Shown here piece by piece: positions 23,556-38,500 of a stretch of DNA of 60,000 nucleotides. The position numbers and the translations under genes were made by a program. Positions within the stretch are counted from its first letter, which is position 1. The number at the start of each line of letters is the position of its first letter. The stretch comes from Membranipora membranacea. Taxonomy: Eukaryota; Bryozoa; Gymnolaemata; Cheilostomatida; Membraniporidae. The stretch spans positions 25,298,001 to 25,358,000 of the forward strand of contig OU612068.1 in assembly GCA_914767715.1 (NCBI GenBank), given 5' to 3'. The notes below the pieces were generated by a model. It was not told where the DNA came from and did not search any database. It was given only the letters and a program-made list of their open reading frames with translations.

Positions 23556-26500
23556 ATGGCTTCCTCCATACTACTCTCTACCTTTCTGATATTACTAACG
23601 ACACAGGGTTAGTATCACTAGTTTTCTTCTGTCTTTAGACTCTCAGTCCTGCTGTATGAGACATTTTCAATTTCAATTTCGGTGATTATTCTTGCGTAGT
23701 AGCATATTTAAAGAATTTTTCAAAATGATGACCTCGATTCTTCAGAAATGCTGCTGTAAAAGGTCTTCTTACTTTGAGTCCTTCCTTTTACTATGTACTC
23801 TCCATGGATACTTACCATAATCTGTACCATCCAAACATTTTCACTTTCTCTTTGACCCACTTCACCCTTCGGACATAGGTATTTTGTTGTCAGTCATAAA
23901 ATAATCCAACTGCATGCTGCCCATCTCGATACTATAGTTTCATGTCAATTAGAAGCAGTAATTATTATATTTATTCTGTTTGATTTTCAGCTTCCTCAGC
24001 CAAAGATGAGAGTGATGGATCAAAGTCACACATGGTGGTAAGTCTGGATATACAGCTAAATAAAAATCACAGTCTAGCTTTGATTATCTGGTTGTTTCGG
24101 ACTAGGCTTGTCACATGGCTACAAAAAAGTAGCCGCCTGACAATGCTAGTTAAGAACATTAACTGTTGCCGATTTTATGGGTATATGTGTGTATGAGTAA
24201 ATGAGCACATGGGTAAGAGAGTGCAACGGTACACAAGTAATAGTCATTGGTTTATTTAGAAATTGAAATAGAAGTATGAATGAGTCTAGGCTTTCCCAGG
24301 CTTGCCTCAGATTAAGTGGTCATGAGGCTAATTTATTACATTACTATTTCATTAATAATACATTGAATATAATATTGAAGTTTTTGTTTTTCACATCATA
24401 TTAAACTTGTTTTACAGGATCCCGAATCTCTTGTGGAGTTATATGATAAACCCAACGTACCCCAACACATAGACATCGTCAATGTAGCCGAACCATCAGG
24501 GCTGGATATGGATGTACTAGGTGTTAACTTCCTTAATCCCAAAGAAACTCAACCAGAACCTATGTAAGTGTTTGTGTCATCCTGTGTAATTATTATCTCC
24601 GTCTATAGTGTAGACAATAGAGTGGAGGCTTTAACTATCAGCTCTATGTAAAAATCTACGACACAGTCTTCCATCTGCAAGCATTTGCACACTGCTAGGA
24701 TGGGTAACCAAAGATCAACTTATGTGTCTTGATGTCAATTTTGTTATCTGAGAAACTTGGCAAATAATCATAGATCATAAATCTAGGACATACATGTTTC
24801 TATATTTTCTGTAGCAAATTATCTCGAGAATTTTGTCTGATTGATTAATATCTCTCTCTTCTCCAGTGACAGAACACTAGAGGCTCCACCACCTCCCCCT
24901 TCTAAGGACCCTGTTGTGAGTCAATGGCACAGAACTCCACTAAAGAAACACAAAACAATGGAGAAGGTCGACAAGCCAAACCTCAAACCAAAATCTCGAG
25001 TAGTGAAGAGCTTTACCGTCAACGGAGATGAAATGTCGTTCAATCCTGGTGGCACGGAAACCGCAAAGAGGAGAGTGAAAAGATCTCATGTAAGTTATTG
25101 CAATATATGAAGTTGATATGAATTAAAGCCTCTGAACTTATGATGTTGTTTTAAGGTTTGTTTTTTGAAGAGCGGTGTTGATTTCAGGATTGGTTCATAA
25201 ATTATAACCCTGCAAATTTTTGTTCTCATTCACTATCAGAGTTTGACTTGCTTTCATTTTGATTGAAAACTAAAACCTCTCCACCATCATAATTTCACTT
25301 CCACGTTGATGAATCTGACTATCTCCTGTTCATTTTGCTCCAAATTGAAAAATATTCAATGAAAAAGTCAAGCTCTCAGTAAAACGTAAGTAGTATTTGT
25401 AACTTGTTGTTTATTTTGGACAGCTTGGCGACGGTGTACCAGATGATTATGAGTTTACATTAGAAGCTCTTGATCCTTACACAGACAGCCCTGCAGGGTT
25501 CAAGGTCGGATCTGTTATTCCCTACAGGGCTACTATACACGCCAGTAATGTGCAGAAGGATATTCAGGTATGGCTTACATGGTTACTTACGGTTACTGTT
25601 ACTGTTACTGTACTGTCTTATAGGACACCTGTGTCAGAACCTTGACAATTTTTTCAATGATTCAATAATATCATTCATGACTTAGGTGTGTAATTGTCTT
25701 AGGTGTGTAATAGGTGTGAACTTGGGTCCTTAACACAAAGGCAAACATAAAAACAACTCATTTGACATATTGAATATAATAAAAACAACTCATTTGACAT
25801 ATTGAATATAATTGAGGGTTTGTATTTGTGAGGGTTGAGGAATTTCTTGTCTTTTTCTTGCTGTGATGACTTCATTTTGCCTCTGTTTACAGATTGAGAT
25901 TTTCTCAGAGAGAAACGGAGCCGGCTTCTTTGTGATATCTAATGTCAGATTTGGAAGTATCGGAGGAAACTTTGCAGGATACAGCTCTGCTAACAAACCA
26001 GTCTACTACCGATCAAGCTTCGGCGATGGCAGAGTAAGTGAAATGTGGCTGGTAATGAGAGTGCATTGTGATAGCACTTAGAGCACTTAGAATTTAAAAG
26101 CCCTTTCCATGATATTCACCGACGGAAAAAAAGCTATCTTTGTCATTATTTGACATGATTTACAGCTGCAGCGTGATCACAGCTACTTAAAAAGTCAAAT
26201 AAAACAATGGATGGACTTAGCCTGTTTTAGCAATGTTGATTATGTTGGAAGGTGGCGTCTCCCCGCAAACGTGTCCCATACTGGCTTTGTTAGGTAGAAA
26301 ATCATGCATAATAAATCTTGACTATGGTTATTTTCACACACACAGCATGATTACGCGACTCTGCACATGGGTACCGTGCTGAACGATCTTGCTGATGCCA
26401 GCACGGAATCTGAGAGTCAGATTGAGGTTCTGTTCGAGGCACAGGCTGTCAATCACCCTGACTTAGTTGAGGATGATGAATACAGAATCAGTGTGGGGGC

Positions 26501-29500
26501 GCTCTTTGACGCCTCCACCATTACTGTCGCGCAGGATGATCTGATCTACGAGGCTGATGAGCCTAGCATTGTAAGTATTGCGCCATTGTGTACAGGAATA
26601 ACACGCATAATATGTTGGGATAATAGATGATGTTATTCTTTGTTTGTTTGATTAGTTTGTGGGTGTATCTGTCTTTTAACCTTTGGGGAGATATTGGGAT
26701 AATCTGTTTGTTTTGTAGCCATTCAATAAAAGTACATCTCTGCCTTTTCACTTGGAAAAAGTGTTCATTTTTTGACCCTGCAAGATGGAATAGCTATGAA
26801 GGAGATGGTCGTTCAGAATTCTTTACCTTATTCATTTAATTTCTTGCTGATATGTATTCTGCAATTACCCATTATATTGACCCTAATTTTATTTTGTATC
26901 AGGAGACGTCACACTTGAACTCATATTCTCTGACTGGACCGAGTACTCTACAGTTAGGTACCACAGCTGTGTGGACACTGAGCGCCGCTCTACACGATCT
27001 CTACAGTGAGGTCACATTAGACGTCCTCGCTCCCATCTACCAACCAGGATCTCTTAAAATAGAGAGTATCAACATCGGCACTGTCGGTTTGTAATATATA
27101 TAGTCAGAGTGATCATGTGTTTTATGGTCTCCATGTATGAAGTTGGGCCATTTACAACCAAAAGCACATACAGTCTGACATGTAGCCTGCCAAAGATTTT
27201 TAATGAGCTTGGGCCGGTAATGATTCCCTTTTTGTGTAAGTACAAATACAAATTCATCACATACGGAAAAAGTCGCCCAGTACAGAAATATTCACCTCTA
27301 TGACCAATTTTGTGAGGAGCTAACTTGTTTCCTTTTTAGTAAGGCTCACTGGCTAAAGTAAGGCTTGCTCTTCTGGCTACCCCCCATTTTATGATGTTAT
27401 ATCGAAACAACTCATCTACAGGTCAGAACTTCAAGTACTGTGGAATAAATGATGAAAGCTTTAATATATCTTATCTGAATTACGCAAACTATGGAGATTA
27501 CGCTAGGCTGGACCTGGGAACTATTCTTAATGCAGGTGAGTGGAACATCATTTCTCTTCCCGTCAACCTCTGCAAAAAGCTCGTCGAGTATCAAACCTGG
27601 CTATGTTTTTTACCAGTTTGTTTTCTCTAATTCATATGGAATTGGCAGTCACTTTCAAATCAATTATTGCTCAACCCTCCTAGAACTGCTTTGCGACCTC
27701 AGTTTGAGTGCCAATAATTTCCCAGCCATCCATGACAGTGTCATGTCAAGTACACTTTTATGTCAGCTCATATCTTGAACTTCTCATCACTTTTTTGTAA
27801 CCTGTTTTCATAACTAATGTGCTGGTGGTTAGCGGGTCGGGGGTATCGTTTGCCACCATTTTTTTCTAGTTTGGTCAAATAACACAGAGGTCGAGTTTGG
27901 TTCAGCTTATGAAAAACTGATAATTCATCAATACCTTGGTATTGATTTATTTTGGCCTGTTAGTGTTCAATCACACAAATCCTGTCTGTTTGAATGAGGG
28001 CTAATTTGCTTGTGTAATATGATCAATGACTAAATTGAGTATGCTTTTATTTGGCTGAACGTGAGACTGGAAAATTAGGCAAAAAATGTATAGATATATT
28101 GCTATCAGAATTGTTAAATTGATGAATTAAATAATATAATCTGGATCTAATTATCAAGTATTTAAAATGTGATTGATCACATTCTAGGGATTTCAAAGCC
28201 AAATTTGGTCACCTTGAAGAACAAGCTAAGGTCTCATGCACGTAAAGTGCTTGCACAGATTTTGATACTTTGCTGGCCAGCATTGTGGGGTTGGGTGATT
28301 GACGCTTTGTTAAACTGGTTTCTCAATAATCCATCAAATTGTTGATTAAAAGAAGTTAGTTCTTGCGGGTTCTGCATAACTCTGGTAGAATACCGCCTCT
28401 AATAAATGGACAATTGCTGAATATCTTGATTGTTCTTTTCCTACCTACAGGATATTTCGATGGTGATTATGTCGTCAACTCAAACGCGATCACATTTGAC
28501 GTAGCTGTGACAATGCTCGATCACATATTCAATGCGTCACACCCGTACACTCTGGGATTCACTCTCTGGTCTCAGGGATCGGACAGTGTAGAGCTCATGT
28601 GGTCCGGACAGTCTGCTGTACAAGCAGAGGATGGAGACTTACCCGAACTGGTCAGTAACAGAGATTAGAAACTAGACTCATAAAATGTCTACAAAAGAAA
28701 TGATAAATGTGGAATAAATGCTAAGGTCTTTTCAATTTTTGCTGCCTGCATGTAATACGCTATACTTCGACTGCGATTACCTTATCGGAAGAATATGAGA
28801 AACCGGAATAAATGAAAGACATGACATGAAGATTATTAACCAATTGGTCAAATTGAATCAAATCATTCAATTCATGATTTATCTTGATTTGAAATTTTTG
28901 GAATTTTGGATTTGCTACCAAACTTTGTGTACTTCAGTTTTTTTATAATGAGATATGCGTTTAAATCTTAAATTGTTCTTTAATTGTTACAGACCACTTC
29001 GCCCACGTTCTCTGTTCAGCCATCAGCTGATGTGATCGCTCCATCAGGACATGTAGCAGTACTTGTTAATATCTCACTGCCTCGATTCACTTCGGCAGAA
29101 TGTGTGGTAAGTTATTGTAATACCCATTTACTATTGACCCTTTCACTGTGGAGTCTCACCAACAAGCACGTGCGGTGCCTATGTTATTAAGGAATGACAG
29201 TTAGGCTCATATGTTTATGTGAGGCGACCAAGTTTTTTCTCTAGCTAGCTGATATTATAAAAATATATAGATGATGCAAAAATTTGACATTGGTGTATGG
29301 AGCTTATAGTGCCTAGAGCTGATACGCTAGGACCATTCAAAAAAAATTCAGGTCAAGCCCTTTTGCTTAGTGCACTAGGAAATTTTAGTCCAGTTGTCAT
29401 ATGTGACCTACAAAGACTAAGTTGTGTCATAAAGGGGAGGTTTTTGCTGGTGTTATCTTACCATTCACATGGAATTCTTTCTGATTTCAGGTAGAGATAT

Positions 29501-32500
29501 CCACCCAACTGTTCTCAGATAACGCAGTTCTGGACATCAACCACATGAGAGTATCTAAGATAGGGTATAATATGCCTCAGCTACACGGGAGAGTGTATGA
29601 TACGACAAATACCTCTACAGTAAGTTAAGTCATTCCCTTTCTCTCTTGTCATCTCTCGTTCATAGTGTGCTTGTGTGTCACTGGTGACTGGCTCCAATTA
29701 AATTGACAGATACTTAGACATACGAATTTTCACATGGACATTCAGTCTCCTATCCACACCAACAACTGCAGTGGTTCATGTCCTTCACTGAGTAATAAGA
29801 TATTGCTGGTCAGTGTATCTGTGCTCATGTGTTAGATCTGTTTCTGCTGATCTAAATCATAATTATGCCATCAGTATAAATGGTAATCTTGCAAAAAAAG
29901 TTTCCAGAATGGTATAATATTGGAGCACACTGCATACTTACTACCTTATGATGATATTGTTTGTAGGACTCGGATTATGTAGATTTCATGTCTATGGATC
30001 TTGGTATTATATCTAACACAGGGATGAGGACAGATACGAGCTCTAATATACTTCAGGTGTGTGTGTGTGTGTAGTACTGTCACACTGTGTACCTCATCAA
30101 ATATTCATCTTCTACATATTTGATGAGACGAGGATATTTCTTCGTAAATGAAGTTGGAGCACCATGTATCTTTGCTGATGTTCCAAATATTTCATACAAG
30201 ACAACATGTATATCATCTGGTATTCTCTTAGATAACGAAACTGAATTCCTATAGCTAAAATGGCTATGAGATCACAAAATGTTTGATGCAGGACGATTGT
30301 GCTAGTCAGCAACATGACTAACTATGACAGCCCATATTCTGGTGTTTTGTCATTTATATTTGCCGTAAATTGTAGCAGTTGAAATAGTTTGCAGTTTTCT
30401 TTGTATATCATTTTAGATTGAGGTTGGGATGACTCTGTTACATGATGCTTATTCGGCGAATGCTAATGGTGATCCTATCGATATAGCGATCGGTGTCAAA
30501 CATGCCACAGATTACTACTGGGTGGGCTCAGTAGCAGTCAATGTCAGCGATGATCCTCTCTCATTCACCGCAACTCAGGTTAGTATTTAATCTAAGTTTT
30601 TAGACAGCTGTTAATTGGTATTTTGTTGCACTTCACTAGAGCACACCAAGATCCAGAAAATGACTAGTTGAGAGCTCAGACTTAAAATCAGCAACGATCC
30701 CATCCATCTCACATCCATCTTGATTGATTGATCATCATAAAGAGATGCTTGTGGCAGTCTGTTTACACAATATACACTCTCTATTCACCAGAAGTTACCC
30801 ACGTTACCAACACGTGTATACTTAGTTTTCTGCAGAGGAGTATTCATTGTTTATGTGTACTGATCGGCAGACTGGCCTGTTTGTTGTAGCGATGTTCAAA
30901 CAATATTTACTGTCATAAATTATTTCAGCTACAAATATTTGGTTTTCATCCGAAAAGAGTTTACCCTCTTGAGCTGAGTGATGGCATAAACGCTAACATA
31001 AGATTGTCCCATAGGCATGCTACACATCACTGTATATGCATAATTTATAGCCTGTATGTACATGTAATGCGCGTCATTTATATTCAATAATTATGCTCAC
31101 TACATTCTTATGATATTTACTTTTTACAGATACCAGAGTTTACAATCACTAACATTATGGGCTCTGACGCCTATATCTATCCTGAGACGGCTGCTGTGCT
31201 CGATCTCGATGTAGTTATCCCCCCTGGTGTAGACATTATGCCGCTCAACGTGAGTATTAGCTTCCTGTCATGTACTTTTTATGTCCTCTCCTTTTCTATT
31301 TAATTTGATTAATTTCAATTTAATTAATCTAATGAATCTGTTTCCTGAAGAAGGGTGTCTCCTATTCTTTAGCCTTATCCTGCAAAACCAGGGCACCGCC
31401 TAAAAGTTGCATCACAGTTTGTAAAATGGATTTATTGATGACTTTTCACCCAAGTCATCAGCTTTAGAGTGACCCGTGTTGGTCAACTGTCAATATTCCA
31501 TCAATAAATTCATTATCCTCCTGTTTGCCCTTCTCCTGTATTGTAGCCTCCGTTCTATTTTTAGATACGCATGACCTCATTTAATGACACACATGATGTG
31601 AACACAACTCTGAAGTTTGTGGATATACAGCTCCTACATGCTGGCAGGTCTCTTATGTATGACTTAGAGGGTATGGAGCTGACGGGAAACCCTGATGAAG
31701 ATCCAGAAGGTATAGGAAACAATCATAGATTGATGATCATAACTCTTTTTAAATATTATTGTTGTTATTACCAAATATATGAAAGCCTCATATATGTATT
31801 AATCTAACACAGTCTATCTTAATTTTATACAACAGTAATCAAAACATAGTTGAATTGAATGTGATTTAGTTTTACCATAAATACGAAGCTTTTTGTAATT
31901 GGGAGTTGTTTCCAGCTTGTCACAAATAAGACAAATCCGGGTTATGTGGTACCATATCTATAATTTGTTCCATTGTGTACCTTTAGTTGATGGCAGCATT
32001 GTGAACAATAGTGCAGAGCTGAATTTCACATATGTCACAAATCTGAGGGACCTTGATTTCCCCCGTTACCAGTACGAGGAAAGCACACTTAGAATAAGGG
32101 CTACAGTGATAGCCAGATCATCTGCACATGCTGGTATGGTGGATGGGCAGATCTACTGGATTGAGGTAGGTTCTGCTTCTTTAGTATCCTCACATTATTT
32201 AAAGTGGTTTTGAGCATCATATCAGAGACGGCGTACTGTCAAAAGCACCTTGTCAATAACAGAGTTTTCTAAATGCATGTGTGAAGGGGCTGAGCAGACA
32301 GCCTTCAAACTAACCGTGACCCTTGATAAACGTACAAATTTATCCTGTTGAAATTTGTCAAAATGTCCCAGTCTATTTGGCTGCGCCTAGAAAATTTTGT
32401 CAAAGTGATCTTTGGTGAGAATCCAGCCTGTAGCTTGAAATGCATCAAAAAATTAAACTCAAAATTCTATTGTAGACCACAGTTACGATAGCCGATGACT

Positions 32501-35500
32501 ACGTGTATGCTGGAAGAAATGGAATTAAGTATGGTGCCACAACTCTCAACTTCTACGCTGTGGTAAGCCCATCTTAGTTATTTACACCTGTTTGCTTCTG
32601 AAACTTTCAGCTTAAGATAAATTCCGATCTCTGACACCAGCCTGGGTATTATTATAAACATAACATGTGTCTCTCGATCCAGAACCAGACCATAATAATG
32701 ATAAAACTTAGTATTGAGGAGACTGAACTAGGTATAAATCAGACACAGGAATGAAGGCTGGAAATTTCAATAACTTGTATCTCCCAAAACCTCCTCCAAA
32801 CTTGAGATAGACTGTCTACCCGAATATTTGTTGGAAAAATATACTTCCCTCCCCCAAACAACAAAGATAATCAAGTTTGAGTATAAACCTATTGTTGTCC
32901 ATTTAATTACATATATATTTTTTCCGATTTTTCATATATTATTTTATTATAGGCTGAGGATTGGCAGCCGACAGTGAATATGGAGGTAGCAGAGAGCTAC
33001 GCAGAAGAAGTCGGGCTAGGCTCACTTATCCTCTATGATGTCACATTCAATCTACCTTACAGAACTGCGGCTAGTGTTGGTCTATATAGTGACAGCACAT
33101 CAGGACCAGTACAGGTAAAGTCCTATGCATAGATAATCCACAATATATATGTAATGTATTATTGGGACATATATATATCATATATACATTTACATGTATA
33201 TATGTAATAATATTATAATTATTTATATAACAGATTATATTGCATATAAATTCTGTGGAGGGCATGTTACCCTAGAGGCGTGAAATGTACATGCCTTTTT
33301 GTACAGATACCGCACTGTAAAACAATGGCTTCATAACATATGACCTTCATTCACAGGTATGCAGATTAGACTATACAGGGCACGGCTCAGCTATCGTAGA
33401 TTATGTAACTCCAACATCTAACCATGGTTTATACTGGGACAGTAATTCACGCCTTACAAGAACATGGAACAACCACGACGCCTTCACATCATACAGTGAG
33501 TAATCAAGGCTACATATAACACTGCAAGGTTCATGTCGGCCCTGTTAGTGAGGTTAAAATCGCAGTCTGGGATTTGGGGTTGTAGTGATGTTGCTTCTTG
33601 CTGTTGTTGCCATCAATTTTGTTTTTATACTACTGCATTGGGCAAAAAGATGAACAACTCAACAAGGTATGAAATCGATATTTGTCATGCGTATCTATAT
33701 AAATCTCAAAGTTTTAGATAAAAGTATTTATATTTTGAGATAATAGAGTTATAATATTTGCAATATAGAAGCATCACTAATGAGAACCTGCATTCTCAAA
33801 TACTACTTTTCTGACTAAGACATTGTATCACACACATTGAACGTTTTATTAATAAGTAGGGTGCTCGCCATCTAAGACATCAGTAGGATTCATGCTGCTG
33901 GGGCTTGAGAAAGTTGTACTAGAGAAGGGCTTTACTCATGCTACCTAACTGAAGATTCATCTGTTGAGGTTGAGCGGTAATTTATGTTGTATCAGACTAA
34001 GACTTCGGCTCACGTACCATGATAGTGATGTGATTGTATTTGGTTTACAGGTTATGATAACTATGGCCAGTCAGACAAGTATGACGCTTATGTGAATTTC
34101 ACGTCTGTAGTTATGCTTGACCCCTCAGCGACAGTTGGTCAATCCTATACATTCACTACTGTAGCTGATCTCGGAGGAATCGATGCTATTACTTATACTA
34201 AAACTATCACAGTCACAGACGCTGTGGCTGAAATGGTAAGACTACTCTTCTGGCCAAGACTCAGATCTTATATTTTGGCTCCTAAAACTAACCAAAATGC
34301 GATGCCTGAGGCTAATGAATGAATATACTCAATTCATCTTCCCCATGTACCAAATTTGTTTGCCGCTTATTTATGATTGTTAACAATCGAGGTAAAGATG
34401 TTCCTTTCTGTTACAGTGTTTCCTTTTTTTAATACCAATTTGTATTGAATGTGTAAGTTATTTTTGATTTTATGCTTATGGCTATCTTCTGGTCTAAGAC
34501 TATTTGCTATTTCTGATATTGACAGACAACCCGACCAGAATTTGTACTAAAGCATCTCGGTGGGACGGACTCCATTAACATTGGAGGACATGAGATTTAT
34601 GTACTGGATATATACGTGCCTCCTGGTACTAATTACAAGTATGAAATTGATCTGCTAGCTCCATGGAACGATACCAATTATGGTAAGATGGTTATAAATG
34701 TTGAATATTTATTCTAAGTTGGAATTGTCCCCTCATTGATATAAAGAAGACAATCACAATTATGACTAACTCTCTGCTGCATGAATAAACAGCTTTTTTT
34801 TACCTTTTTATTTTACGCTTTTATTTACACAGAGCAGAATCCATTTTGAAATGGGATATGAATTTTCATAGGGACCAGGTTTTCCCCCTACATAGAGAAT
34901 GTGATACACTTTATCATAGGGACAGATTATGTGTATTAATAACAGCTCCCCCTCGATCTCATTTTTGGTACTTTAGGAATGTATGAGATGAAGTCAGCCT
35001 ACCTTCTCTCATCTGGAAATGATCTCCCCTGTTTCAATGGACGTCTCTTTGCTGCTACTGTCAGCTCAACAGATGACAACCCGACTGATGATCACAACCT
35101 GGCGACATTGTCTCTCGGATTTGTACCTAACGTCCAGCGCAATACTACTGAGTTCATACCTAGCCAGGCTAACAGAGTATGTCTGATTTTTGCGCCTCTT
35201 TCTCATAGTTCGATGGAGTGTACATAGCACCTCCAAAAAAATCATCACCATAGATTTAAGATTTTTTAGAAGGAATATTAATTTGTAATGTTCACAAATT
35301 TGCACTAGGAAAGGACACTGATATTAAAATGATATCCATATCATGGCAGAAGACAAAGATAAACGACCCAAATTACGATTTTTGAACAAACTAGCATATA
35401 AGTGAGTGTGTTGTTCTATTATATGGGAGTTGATGCAATTTTATCACCTTTATCACCATTAATGTTTTTCACGCACAGATCCGTGTGATGTTTTTGGTTG

Positions 35501-38500
35501 GTATACCTCTGAACACGACAGCGCTGCCAGGAGAGGAGTACCCTGTAGCTGCCACTGTAATAATGAATGATGAGGTGGATACCTGGGTCGGATATAGAGA
35601 CTTCACTGTCTTAGCTGAGAATGATGAATCAAATGTTGTGGTATGTGTCCCTCAACTTCTTACGCTGAGAGCAGTTTTTACACAAATTTGTTATTGAAAG
35701 AAACAGTTTAGAATTTTATTAATCATTAAACATTTTTTATTAGTCAATCGGCAATTTCCATTTTACTTGCGGTGTACCATGCGACAAGTATCAATGAATC
35801 AGAGAGGGTGGTAGGTACTCATCTATAACTGATGTCGAGATCTTAATGCATATAATACTCATAAAATAAAGATTTTGTTTGAGGTTCCTTGAAGTTCTCA
35901 TTATCTGTTGGTTTTAATCACTTCCTTATACCGAACAGTTAGCTGAAAGTGAGAATTTCTATCCATCTTTAGTCTCTATATCACCTGAAGGTCACAGCTT
36001 TGTGTATATGAAGGATATGATGATTATTACTCTGTCTCTTAAATTTGCTCGAAAATCTTTACAGATGGAATACAACAGAACTATGGATGGGTTCCACTCA
36101 TTGGCCAACGAGACACACTTAGGAATTAAAGCTGATGGAGATATGACATTCACTATCGGAGAGACCCAGACTTATCAAGCCAAACTTATACTTCCACGTG
36201 GAATAGCATTGGCTCAAACCAGGGTTAGTCGAAAACATAATAAATATTTTCATAGCTAGTTTTTCCTATCCAGTAACATTTGTACATCCATAAAGCAAAA
36301 GAACTCCAGTTTCTGAACTACCAATAACTTTTTTGCTAGGAGAAACCATTTATATACAACGTCTTATTACCTGCATGGTTGCATATTTGTCATGCATGTA
36401 TTTACTCTTACATCCATAACACTGGCTGTATTTGTTGGTTTGGTTTTGATTTGGTAAAGTGCATGAAAAAGTGACATAGTTAAAAGCCATTGCTGCGTAT
36501 GACTGCTTATGTTCACAAATTATGACTCAGTATGTATTTTATTTGTTATTTGTTTGTAGCTTGTGTTTGAGAGCCCTCTAATAGATGGGGAGGCTCTGAT
36601 AACTGTATCAGACCTCGCTGTCGAGTCAGCGGGATTCCACATGGAGCATCATCTTAAAGAGAACTATTATGACATCATCACAGAGGAGAATGTATTCAGA
36701 CAGCAGTACTATCAGCAGGCTTATATGGGCTTCATGAGAAACCCTGGTAAGTTTTCGCTCTGTCTAAATAAGGCTCCCCTACTTATATGTGCAGGTAAAT
36801 TAGATCTAGGGTAATGATGCCTCTGATATAACATTTGGCTCCGATCTTCAGATTGTAAAAATCAAAACAACCTGACGTAAAAATATAAACAATATCTTGA
36901 GTGAATGTAAATTTCTTCTATTTCACAGGTAATAATCAAAATATACATGAAATATCTATTTTTGAGTGAAAATTGATACTTTGCTATGATTTATTTGCTC
37001 GTGCTAAAAGTTCTAATTACCTCCAGAAATTGATTTGGTTGACATGTTAAGTATATCAGTCTAACTATTTGATTTTTCTCCACACGCTTCCAAAAGCGCC
37101 GGTGGATTAAGTTACAAAAATTCTATTTCAACGATAATAACATTTAAAAGTATATGCAGTGATTCTTATTCTTGCGACTTTTTTCCAGATTACGTAAACA
37201 TGTCACGTTTTATAAACGAGACCGATCACGATGCCCCTGACGTTATGTGGTTCAGCTTCAGTGTCCGACTTCTCGATAATGTGCTGCTGGCCGACAACTA
37301 TCAGTTCTCTATGAATGCCAGTCTGGTATATAACACCGATAACGCCACCATAGCTGCACAGGGGAATACAACTATCACAGTGATCGCCCCGGCTACAGAT
37401 ACAGTGGTGTTTGACTGGGAGCCGTATGTCCTCGATGTCCCTAGTCCCGTTGTACAGGAGTAAGTCTGGTAGTAGTTTACTCTGATGAAATAACAAGTTA
37501 TTCCTAATTTGCTTTAATTATAAACTTTTAGAAAACCTCAATAAATAAATAAATAAATTACACATAAAATATAATAAGTGATCCAAAATGGCAAAATGGT
37601 ACATATACATTATATATACATTATATATACATTTGGGATTTATGACATGAAAAGTCCAAACGATCAAAAATACATAAATAATAAAAATACCAAAATGGAT
37701 CATCTATAAGTCATCGTAGAAAAAAACAGGTCATGTATAATGATCCAAATTACAAAATTGGTCTTGAATATAAGCAGTGTTTGTTGAATACGCCAGATTT
37801 CAATTTTTATAACTATTCCCTGTTTCCAGCTCACAGCTTTCGTTTGCGATAGACTTGGCGTTGAGTCAGGACACAAAGCGATTCCCTGACGACCTGACCG
37901 TGATGTTCCGAGTGCCTCACTACAGTACACTGGTACCACTAAGCCTGAACTATTCAGGTCTGGATGAGGCGTTCACTGCTCCTGATCAAGTAACAGCAAG
38001 TGGTCTCGAGTTCAAGGTTTGTACTCGACTATTAACTTTATATGTCAACTTCAATTTTTTTCTATTTTTGAGTCAGGATCACACCCAAAGGTACTGTTTG
38101 TTGATTAAGAATAAGTCTGCAGTGAAACCCATTGATCACTCTGCTCTTGTCCACTGTGTCAAAGTACTGCTGACATTTGTGATCAGATCTGGCCCAAACC
38201 AGTACAGATATAAATACCACCATAATCTGGAAAAGATTTGCTGTTTTTTAATTAATAATCTATATATTTTTTTAACATTTATTGTTAACAATCTTCTTCA
38301 TTGAAATGATGTTCTTCCGAATGTGCGAAAGCAAGCAAAACAATAAAACTATCATATGAGAATAATGTATTATTTATTTTCAGTGGGACAGAATGAGATG
38401 GGAAAATGATGCTCATGTTAACTTCTCTCTGATCATCGACCCGACTTATTTCCTCGAGGATGGACTTCTTACTAAGACTATTATTATACCTGTCGATATG

